Positions 55,159-64,000 of a stretch of DNA of 64,000 nt are shown piece by piece; positions within the stretch are counted from its first letter, which is position 1; each line of letters starts with the position of its first letter. Origin of the DNA: Euclidia mi (taxonomy: Eukaryota; Arthropoda; Insecta; Lepidoptera; Erebidae); contig OX123193.2 in assembly GCA_944739405.2 (NCBI GenBank), forward strand, positions 6,084,331-6,148,330, read 5' to 3'. Under the pieces are notes generated by a model that was given only the letters and a program-made list of their open reading frames with translations, had not been told where the DNA came from and made no database searches. The position numbers were made by a program, and so were the translations under genes.

Positions 55159-55345
55159 CTAGCTGTCGCCCGCGGCTTTGCCCGCGTGGATGTCGATTTT
55201 TTCATAAAATCAATTTTAATATTTTTTATTATTATTATTTTTCATAAAAAGAGTCCTATGTTACTTCCAATACGCTCAAGAATATGTGTACATAGTTTCA
55301 TGAAGATCGGTAAAGTAGTTTTCTATTTATAATATAAGTATTGTA
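55159..55345 (-). mobile_element. Helitron-like 3' end fragment
   Basis: Minus strand ends 'cgcgggcgacagctag' before T. 'catagtttcatgaagatcgg' inside is a phrase common to this element type. The 5' end is not seen. Confidence 0.5.
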
Positions 55346-55809
55346 TGATGCAAATCTACAACCCACCTTACCTCAATTTTATTAACACTGGTTAATAATG
55401 GGTCGACATCTGTAGTGTAGTGAGGACGATAACCTAAAACCTCTATTTTGTGAGGTCACATTGCCATATTGCCACACAAATCCACCCGTAACTACTTCAT
55501 CCAAAACAAAATGGTATGTTTCATTCGTTTCTTTTTTGTAGCAACTATGACATTATAACACATGACAGAGTTAGATGGAGGTCTATCAGACCCACTTTTA
55601 CGTACATAACTCTCAGGTTTATCTTCAGGTCCCTTGTAATAGAGGTTGAATCTATTACCGGCAACTGAATCTTTTTTTAAACAGGCTTTGTGTCACGCCA
55701 AACTTTTATGATCGTTTGAAATAAAGACAAGGTTTAAGAGCAGATAATTTCAATACTTGTACAGACTCTAATATAACTACTTGACGAAAGTTCCATGAAA
55801 ATTCCATTC
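55346..55809. other. Intergenic, nothing recognised
   Basis: No supported feature. Confidence 0.35.
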
Positions 55810-55813
55810 ATAT

Positions 55814-56579
55814 TGTTACGGACGGGGTAACGGGATTGGAAGGAAACACCGAGTAGCACTGATGACACTTTATTCGACTTCACACACGACGCGCCGTTTA
55901 ACCTCGACGCGGATAGCACCAACACTAGCGTCTTTTGCACTGCACTTTTCACTGCACTTCACTGCACTTTACTGCACTATACTTTCACCTCACTTTATTT
56001 TACTACTTCTTCTTTATTCCTTTTACTTCTTCACTTTACCACTTTTCAACTTAAACTGGCGCTCAGCGCGTCTACACCGCCTTATATACCCCTAGGAATG
56101 TTCTAGATCCACTAATTTCGATTGTCATTTCATTATTCAATTGTTATTCCATCTCCTGTCTCTTTTTAACCTTTCCATTCCTTCCTGAAGCTTTAAAAAT
56201 TTTCTAATTTTTACTCGAAATATTTAAATTATCTTTTTTTAAATATTTGCCAAATATTCATAAACATTTTCCAAATTTCATAAAAACCAAAATCCACATA
56301 ACTGTTATGACTGGGATTTGAACTCACGCCATCAGAACGTGAGCGGAATGTGTTATCCGCACGGCCATCGCCTTGTTGTCAATGACTGGTGAATTTGGCG
56401 AACACTTGACAGAGTGTATACTTCATCAGACTAAAAACTCATTTCCAAATAATAAAATAGTCTTCAAACCTTTTTGCTAATAAATTATTGTATTTGATGA
56501 CCGGCTAGTTTGTCGTGTAGACGTCAGTAGTCCTTGGCAACGGTAGTGATGACAGCTTGGCATGACACCGGCCGTCACA
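55814..56579 (-). mobile_element. Solo LTR of an LTR retrotransposon
   Basis: 766 bp bounded by TG...CA, with 'atat' at 55810-55813 and 56580-56583 as the TSD. On the minus strand a TATA box 'ggtatataagg' lies at 56081-56090 and a polyadenylation signal AATAAA at 55869-55874, in the correct order for an LTR. No internal gag/pol is present on either side, so recombination between two LTRs removed it. A tRNA-like stretch lies inside (56310-56372). Gypsy or Bel/Pao origin cannot be decided from the LTR alone. Confidence 0.8.
56310..56372 (-). repeat. tRNA-like stretch inside the LTR
   Basis: On the minus strand 'ggcgatggccgtgcgg' resembles an A box and 'gtgagttcaaatcccag' a B box, spaced as in a tRNA. 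It lies upstream of the LTR's TATA box. Confidence 0.5.
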
Positions 56580-56598
56580 ATATATTATTATCAATACA

Positions 56599-56892
56599 TC
56601 TATACATACAAATAAATAAAATTGGAGTGTCTGTTTGTAATATTAAAATAACCACTTTTTACTAAATGCATATGGATGTATACACGGTACATATACTGAA
56701 ATAATATTTTTTTAATTTTTGTCTGTCTGTCTGTCTGTTTGTTCTCGCTAATCTCTGGAACGGCTGGACCGATTTTGACAAGACGTTCACTGGCGGATAG
56801 CTGATGTACCAAGGAGTAACTTAGGCTATAAATTAACCGGGTACGTGAAGAAGTTCCCTCAGGACGCGGGTGAAATCGCAGGAAACAGCTAG
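56599..56892 (+). mobile_element. Nonautonomous Helitron (294 bp)
   Basis: Opens 'A|TCtatacatacaaataaat', has a (gtct)n run, and ends 'gcaggaaacagctag' before T. Sister of 15878-16140. Confidence 0.75.
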
Positions 56893-57010
56893 TCTGTATA
56901 TAAAATTCTTGCGTTGCTGACTGACTGACGAAAATATACAGCCAAAATGTATGGGCGCAAGAAGCTGAAATACGGCTTGAATGTTCCTTGGGGACCGCAG
57001 AGGAAGTAGA
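56893..57010 (+). mobile_element. Family K Helitron-like 5' end, copy 2
   Basis: 'tctgtatataaaattcttgcg', 'ctgactgactgacg', 'cgcaagaagctgaaa'. It follows the previous element directly. Confidence 0.4.
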
Positions 57011-57720
57011 AGTAGAAATTGCGTTATCCGTAAAATTGTCTAGCAGAGCTGCAAGATCCTCTTAAATAGAACAATGTTCGAAGGCATCTATTTGACTTTA
57101 AATAATTCGTTGATTTAATTTACTAACGTTTATTTCTTGACCTTATGAACATGCTTTATTTTTCCAATAATGATATAGACTTTATTCACAATTCAGTTAA
57201 GAAACAATTCCAATGCCTGCAGCCCTCACAGCTCGTTTACGGACGGTAATGAGTCATTACCCTTCACTTGTTCAACTTTCGCGTCGAGCAGACACTCTGA
57301 TGTCACGTTCATAATGATGAGTCACACTAAGTGGGTGACTCTAGGTATATTAAGTCATAAATCTTTGTATAAATTTAGCTCAGCAGGAATCTGATTTGAA
57401 GGGTGTGATTTAGTGAATGATAAAGTGCGCCTCCCTGACCCTTCAACATATGTTCAAGACATAACTTACGAACCTTAGACAGTCATATTGAGCATACTAT
57501 TACATAAAACCAAAATTGTCTATATGAATTAGGTCAAGTCTGAAACAGAGAAATATTCTCAATTGCTGATATAGATAGATATTTTGAAAAAGTTTAGTCA
57601 GAAAGTAGTAAAGAATGTTATAAAAAGAACAGTAAAAAAACGTACGTATGTCCATAAAAGCGTACACAACATAACTAAAGGGTCTCCATTACTTCGAACG
57701 ATCTTCAACAGCCGCACTTT
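57011..57720. other. Intergenic, nothing recognised
   Basis: No supported feature. Confidence 0.35.
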
Positions 57721-57829
57721 TTCGATTGAGCATAACCGTGTCAGCATCAAACACATCATATCGCCGTAAAAATCTCAGAGTTCCCATTTCAACCACGACT
57801 GCCGAAATTTATTCAAATAAGTCGCAAAA

Positions 57830-58065
57830 ATGTCGGCTACACCAATATGGGATGCCGAGCACGAGGTTCCAAATATTTCAATGGAGGGCACACATTTGTT
57901 CGCGAAATCTGCCCAACCTTTGCATAAGAAATGCAATATACCCTCTTTTCATATTGTTCATTTATTTTATTTATAAATTCCAGCGAAGATTGTCGCGACC
58001 TTTTTGTCGGCCATTTTGAAAAGTCGCGGGCTTTACTCGACGTAAGTTACGATCATTGTTCGTTG
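57830..58065. promoter_or_regulatory. CpG-containing patch with start codons on both strands, possible promoter/first exon
   Basis: Plus strand: 'caaaaATGTCGGC' (57830) opens a 48-codon frame (MSATPIWDAEHEVPNISMEG) that stops at 57976. Minus strand: 'ttcaaaATGGCCGAC' (near 58014) opens MADKKVATIFAGIYK. A good splice-donor match 'cgac|gtaagtta' lies at about 58040 on the plus strand. CpG and 'gtcgcgac' are locally enriched. None of these proves a gene. Confidence 0.22.
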
Positions 58066-60925
58066 TGTACAATTTTTCCTTATACGCTAGAATACTTGTG
58101 ATAAGTACAATCGTTATTTTGATTCTCTTATTCTGAAAAATGTGGTTTGAATATTTGAAAGCACAAAAACATGGGGCAGAGACCATAGGTCCAAATATAT
58201 TTTACCAACTGCCTCTATCAAAATTAGCATAATATACATTTTCTCATCAATTTGGTTTTCAAATCCCAGGCTGCTAGCGGCTTTAGCTCGGCTTATCAAT
58301 TCTGCTACGAAGTACCGTCACATAATAAACCTTGCCCACTTCCACTACCTTACTTTTGATAACAATAAAGAACGATCTATTAAATAATAATAATCATCAA
58401 CCAAAACTCAAGCGTGTGCTACAATCACAACACATTCACTAAATTACCAGAATCAGGTACAAAACCTAATTAACACCGTAAAGCTAGGCTTGCGTGTACA
58501 TCAAAAATAACACGACAAAGGACTATTCACCTTTGTAATCCTTAAATAATTCTCTCAAGACCCTACGCGGTCCTCAATTACCGTTCACATGTTTTCACGT
58601 GCTTTTCTTACATTTTCCTTGAAACGCCTTATAATTTTTTTGGATATTTTCGTCGAGAAAAATGGAAAATGTGGTAAAATGTAGAATGTTGCTTAAGCGG
58701 TGCGAAGGCGTGATTTCAGAATTAATACTTGTGGTCGTTCACGTGGAGAAAATACGGCCATTTTTTTATTTAGCAATGTTTTTTTGGTTACTCGAGATTG
58801 GAATTTAACACCTACTCAAATTGTTGTACCTACCTACTATGCAGGTAAGTAAGCCCTATCTCTTCATGAGAATTACAGATAACTCTTTGGGTAAGCTTAG
58901 ATAGCTTAATTTCCTTGAGAGCTAAGTAAAACTGAGAATCAGACTTCGTCTTTCATCGTAATGTAAGTTTTAGTCCGGCATGGGGAACTCTACCGTATAA
59001 AAATAGGAACGTATTCAAGTTGCAATTATTTGGACCGGGTGGATTAAGGCTGTTTATGTGCACGCCTTTTCATATAAACTTTTAATTTCTTTTTTGTAGA
59101 ATAGACTGAACTAACATTAATTATATTTGGTATTGAAATCCGTAGAATGCCGTTTTGTGAATAGTGAAAATCAGTTATTATGTAACTGTTTTCTATATGC
59201 TTGGTAAGCATAAACTCATTATCTTTATAGCTTATTTATATTATGATCGTTCTGTTTTCTCACAAATAAATAGGTAAGTATTTATTTTATGCATACCAAG
59301 TTTATTAATGCGTAAAAAAGCGTCATATATTCCTATGATATGATATATTATCATGTTAAAGAAGATACATACAAATAGGTTTATTGTTTCGATTCATTCC
59401 TTGCTCGTGTTATTCCTCTACATGTGGAAATCAATGGGGCATGCGAGTACACTTGTATCGATGTATATTTCAAGTCATTTCCTGGTCAAATTCCGCTTTA
59501 TGGCAATGGGTAAATTATTACGGGTACTAAATCTATATTACGATATTACAGTACATGGAAGGAATAATATGTATCTGAACGCTATAAGTATTGATAATAT
59601 AGATGAGTTTTAAATTGTCTTATAGAATGTATACTACGTAACTTAATTTCGAGTACCTAATATTTCGACTTTGTTTCAAGCGTCATTGGTCTTAGATATT
59701 GTACTAGATATCCTTGTCTTACGAAATATTTACCACATACTTTTGGTGGAGCTTAAATATATACCACATACTTTCTTTTTGAGCAACCAATATGTAGGCA
59801 ATGTTCGTAACGCTATTTTCACGGATTACAAGATATTTGTGAATATGGCGCTAAGTATGTGGCACAAATGTCGAAAAATTTAAAATTACTGTGATGTTTT
59901 ATAGATGTAGTTTCAGCAAAATGAGTGTTTCTTACATGGATTTTAGCCTGTGGGTCATGTCTGAAAAACGAATTAAGTGACCAGCTTATCCCTAAAGACG
60001 CTAAGTTGTTAGATTATTTTGGAAAATGATAAATAGTCACTGTGATATTACGTCTAAATAAAGATTTTTGAAAGGCATCGCCTGCACTAGGGAGGAATCC
60101 TATATTGAGGGAAAATTTACAAACAATAAGATTAGCCCAACCTTGGTATAACCATTTCTTGAACAAACAAAGTGTCGCCCGTGTCAGGATGACGACCCAT
60201 AATACTCAACACAGTACGAAACGACAAAGCAGCAAAGCCACGAACTCTGAAAACTATGTCGTCGCTTTATTTCTTTATATATTTAAAATCTTTCACACAA
60301 TACAATAGAAACGTACAAAGGCACACTTAGTGCCTGAGGCATTCTTCGCCTCTCAACCTTTGGGTAGAGCAGTTTCGTGAGAGTGTGTCATAAGGTGCGA
60401 TACAACGCGATGCGTTGCAACACACTTGCATTTACCATGAGCTATGACTTTTAGAACCAAGCTCTGTTTGCCTTTATAATTAAAACACCATACTAATGGT
60501 AACTTCATCAGGCATGTCGTAGCATGCCATCTGAGCGAATTCCGCGCATTTTTTTTTGTTTTCAGTGTATTTGGGTAGCAAGTAAAAAATGTGGTCATGA
60601 ATTAATCATCATGACATTTATATAATGATTAATTTAAAAAATCACTTTTGATAATATCAATCTAAGAAGGTATGTGAAAAGTAGGAATGATTATTATGTT
60701 ATTTGATTTCACGCTATTCATATATTCTTAACTTGATTTATTATATCAATAACTATAAAAAAAAATGCATGATGATCACTTATCAGGCAGAATGAAGCGG
60801 ACTACAATGTATCAAAACATGTCTGGAAACAGTAAACCTTTATACAGTAAATAAAACAAATTTGAATTCGTAGTTACAATTATGCATCTCGAAAGCGTGG
60901 TCATTATTCATACTAGAAGTAAAGA
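58066..60925. other. AT-rich intergenic DNA
   Basis: No gene or known repeat seen. Frames of 60-90 codons (for example 59353-59613, 60353-60598) show no domain. Confidence 0.4.
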
Positions 60926-60930
60926 TGTGC

Positions 60931-61148
60931 GACTGCCTCCGTGGTCCCGGGTTCGATTCCCGGGCCGGGCAAAAGTTCTACTGGGCTTTTTCGAATTCTC
61001 AGTAGCAGCACGGAGTCTGGCAATGTGCCCGATAACGGCAATAGGCTCGCCCCCTATTACGTGGGACCTACAAATTCAGAACATGACGCAATGTGAGTGT
61101 AATATTACACCTCTGCCTACCCCTACAGAGATACGGGCGTGAGTCTAA
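60931..61148 (+). repeat. Family A SINE, copy 8, with A-to-B-box deletion
   Basis: 'gcctccgtggtcccgggttcgattcccggg': the stretch between the A box and the B box is gone, joined at the shared 'ggtcc'. The rest of the body and the tail are present. Confidence 0.85.
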
Positions 61149-61149
61149 A

Positions 61150-61715
61150 AAAAACGTAAAAATGTATCAATCGTCCGCGGCTACGGCAATGGCTTAAGCG
61201 TGGAACTAAACGAAATGATACCCAGCACTAACGAAGCAGACTGAACCATTCTTTAATTATCCTATGAAGCCTTTACTAAATACCGTCAAGAGAAAAGCTG
61301 GAAAAATTTACAGAAGCAAAAACAAAGTCGTGCAAACTAGAAGCAACAAGAATATTAAAACCCTTTGTGCAGGATACGTGAAATAAAAAGAGAGATAAAA
61401 GCATGTCAAATAACGAGTGTGATAAGGACAGGGAGAGTCCGCTGGACAATGTCCGATTGTAAACTATGCGGGATTCACTAAAATCTGCATACATACGCAC
61501 GGAAATAGTGTGCATACATGTTGTTATGTACTTGTTTGAAAATGTGTGTATATAGAAATAGTATATTAACTGTAATTATTATTGAAAATACATGTTCGTT
61601 ATACCTACTTTGTGTATTTCGATGGTATAAACGATTTGCATTGCTTCTGAGAGAAATTTTGTTAATGTCAGATGGGTGCCGATCTCATATAGCAGTGAGT
61701 CGAGTTCGTAGATCT
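61150..61715. other. Intergenic, nothing recognised
   Basis: No supported feature. Confidence 0.35.
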
Positions 61716-61719
61716 TAAA

Positions 61720-61850
61720 GTCGGCGCCGAGTGTTGTGGGTTCGATCCCCTTTCGGGATAATACTTTGTAAGATTTTCACTGTCATTTGTGATTGTGTCT
61801 TTTTTTCACAATACAATACAAATATTAAATTCGATATCAATATTACATAA
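61720..61850 (+). repeat. Family L fragment
   Basis: 'cggcgccgagtgttgtgggttcgatcccctttcgggataatactttgt' matches the B-box half of SINE L. Confidence 0.55.
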
Positions 61851-62730
61851 TATTTAATTATCTTAGAAGTACTGTTGGAGACTGGTGCCCAAACTAGACA
61901 GGCAGTCTGTAGTTAATCAGAGAACAAAAGCAAAAATCAGTAGATTAAACTTGTCTTTAAACAATTTAATAAACCGCTTCAAAAATGTCCATTCATATCG
62001 CACGATCTAACATTAATTGCAATCCAATTGTTATATATTGAGCACGGGAGAATGGTGGCATTAGGTATGCTGAACATGATAAACGGTATTAAACGTGGCA
62101 TTGTCTCAAGAATCTTATATAAAGATACGTCTACACTCGTAGCTGAGCAGAGCATTATTTTAATTTTAAAGATATAACTTTAATACTAAACAAAGACTGT
62201 CATAACGATGATTCAAAAGTGTAGTCTACATTTCTAACAGGTTTTTTACAAAATTAGTTTTGACGGTCAAAGTTTAGTGTTACGCAGTGACAATAATGAA
62301 ATAAATTACATTGAATTTTAATTCTTATTTAAACTAACATGATATACTTGAGCTTAAAATTTGTGAAACAATAATACAGTCTAGTTTAAATATTGTGATT
62401 TCATAATTTATAGGTATTATTTATTTTTTAATCCAAATACTCTTTTGAAACGCCGCAGCTGCTTTTTTTTAGGTATGATCTAAAATTCTGTGCGTAGCAC
62501 TTTGAATCTGAAGTTACATGTAATTAATTTTGCGGTTATCGATGTAATACGGTGATACTTGGCCATACTGCAGAAGGTTTTGGCATGTACTTTACCAGCC
62601 GGCCGCCTGCCTGACGCCAACCCTCCTTGGGAATGTTGTCGTTATAGAGGAAGGTGATTGGAGATACGGGGTAAATGGATAGGATGAAATGACAAGGAAG
62701 AAGGAGGTTGTAGGCGGAGGTACTGTAATC
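61851..62730. other. AT-rich intergenic DNA
   Basis: No supported feature. 'accagccggccgcctgcctgacgcc' near 62594 is a short GC-rich island. Confidence 0.35.
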
Positions 62731-62734
62731 ACTG

Positions 62735-63100
62735 GACGGATATAGGGTAGTGACTACAGTAGCTCGGAGAGATCATGATTACGTTAGAGGTAGTATGAAA
62801 GTGGCGCCCATAGATGAAAAGGTAAAAGGGAGTCCATTGGCCTGGTATGGACATGTTATGCGGAGAGATGAGATGTACGAGTATGTAGGTAAAAAGTGAT
62901 GAATATGCATGTAGAAGGACGAAAAGGGAGAGGACGGCCAAGGAAAAGATGGATGGACTGTGTGAGGATGGATATGGAAAAGAAAGGGGTAAACGACCGG
63001 ATGACTGGTGACAGAGAACTATGGAAGCGAAGGACATACTGCGCCGACCCCAAAAAAATTGGGACCAGGGCAAGACAATGATGATGATGTAATACGGTGA
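62735..63100 (+). pseudogene. Second RTE-like LINE family, C-terminal fragment and (atg)n tail
   Basis: Frame pieces: 'SPLAWYGHVMRRDEMYEYVG', then after a stop 'MHVEGRKGRGRPRKRWMDCV', 'MEKKGVNDRMTGDRELWKRR' and 'TYCADPKKIGTRARQ'. The tail is 'gggcaagacaatgatgatgatg'. It is related in layout to the first LINE family (WFGH..., GRGRPR...) but differs in sequence and in tail. Catalytic region missing. Antisense frames at 62729-63073 are shadows. Confidence 0.7.
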
Positions 63101-63735
63101 ACTAAATGGAATAATTCCAAGTTGATTTTGTATTGTTAGGTATAATATAATATTCTGCTCACTTAGCTCATATTTTTGCCTTATGTTAGCATTATTTTCT
63201 TTTCATTATATTCGGGAAGATGAAGATTTTTACACTTGAAACCACTACACCTTACGGGTTGTCAACGAACTGCAGAATAGAAAAAATACCTCGTATAGAC
63301 GATACTTTTACATTTAACTTGTGGTCTACTACAATAATTGTAAACTATAAAACTTTTGTTTTGAGTCCAGCACAGTCTAAAATATACCCAGCCTCAAACA
63401 AAAAGAAAATTATGCCACAAACGTTGATCTGTGGACGCTGCTTTATGAGATAAAGAAAAGAAAATTTTAGAACCTAAAGCGCGTCCTGAATGACGAATTC
63501 CAGGTTTCAAAAATTCTGCTCTCGCGTCCAGATTACAGATTGCTTCATTTAAAAGTCAAATCTTATCGTGTCAAGATCAATATTTAATTTTGTGACTTTA
63601 ATCTGAACTTCTTAGAATAAAAATTATAATTTTCGCCAATTTGTTTTTTATTACGTTTTATTATTTTTCCGTCTTATTACTAGTATATTGGTTTGTTTAT
63701 TGTATTAAAAATAATGTTTTTTGGGGATGTAGTAT
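63101..63735. other. AT-rich intergenic DNA
   Basis: A 77-residue frame (63220-63453) without recognisable domain. Confidence 0.35.
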
Positions 63736-63739
63736 ATAA

Positions 63740-63830
63740 TATAACATTCTACCTCTACGACATACACATAACACCATCTAGTCCCAAACTGAGCAGAGAT
63801 TATATTACGGTACTAGAAAGTATAATGCTT
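63740..63830 (-). repeat. Family F SINE, truncated copy
   Basis: 'acattctacctctacgacatacacataacaccatctag' and 'tcccaaactgagcagag' match F. Confidence 0.6.
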
Positions 63831-64000
63831 ATTAGTTACATTCACGTTGGTCATAAGGGTTCAGTTTAGGTTGGCATTTGTGAAATTCATACATAGTACA
63901 AAATCGCGGAACAAATCGTCCTGCTCATCCATAAAAGATTTATCCTGGGTTGGAATTGAATCTATGACTTTCTACATGATTAAATGACTAGACCAACAGG

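Noticed and set aside
62729..63073. 114-codon minus-strand frame
   Set aside because: Antisense to the second LINE fragment, whose plus strand carries the GRGRPRKRW motif.

Overview
The window looks like repeat-rich, AT-rich insect DNA, most likely from a moth or butterfly. The evidence is the mix of mobile elements: several tRNA-headed SINE families, a 5S-rRNA-derived SINE, RTE-like LINE tails, an R1-clade LINE fragment, a mariner relic, Helitrons ending in CTAG|T, MITEs and an Lepidoptera-style 'agggttccgtac' repeat. I found no convincing host protein-coding gene. Almost every long open frame belongs to, or is antisense to, a mobile element. The assignment to Lepidoptera rests on recalled repeat families, not on a database search.

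Layout. 1-12 kb: RTE-like LINE 3' fragments (1391-2002, 2743-3066, 10030-10460), many SINEs, a head-to-head pair of one SINE family (5095-6023) and a 5S-derived SINE (9190-9445). 12-18 kb: an old repeat hit by two SINEs with clear target-site duplications (TSDs), a pair of related large repeats (13766-14428 and 16317-17391), the second broken by a two-family composite SINE, and Helitron ends. 20-29 kb: SINEs, a Helitron (22757-23126), a dead mariner (23156-24399) and another Helitron (26583-27080). 30.6-31.1 kb: a GC-rich retroposed block with a 9-bp TSD. 31.3-34.9 kb: the most interesting locus, three nested layers. An unclassified DNA transposon with about 29-bp inverted ends carries a small split gene; an R1-clade LINE sits inside that gene; a 5'-truncated jockey/CR1-like LINE sits inside the R1-clade element in the opposite direction. 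35-42 kb: SINEs, including SINE-in-SINE nesting, and one GC-rich promoter-like patch. 42469-44537: a Helitron filled by a tandem array with a period near 333 bp. 46.6 kb: a near-perfect hairpin. 48.6-52.8 kb: a tandem duplication of about 2.1 kb. 55814-56579: a solo LTR, followed by Helitron pieces. 62.7-63.1 kb: a second RTE-like LINE tail.

How the parts work together. The two commonest tRNA-headed SINE families (called A and B here) end in the same roughly 35-bp tail as the RTE-like LINE fragments, so that LINE is probably the machinery that moved them. Families C, D, E and Z end in GAT/ATG-type trinucleotide repeats like the second LINE tail at 63.07 kb, which suggests a second LINE/SINE partnership. 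Family letters (A, B, C, D, E, F, G, H, J, K, L, M, Z) are local labels for this window only.
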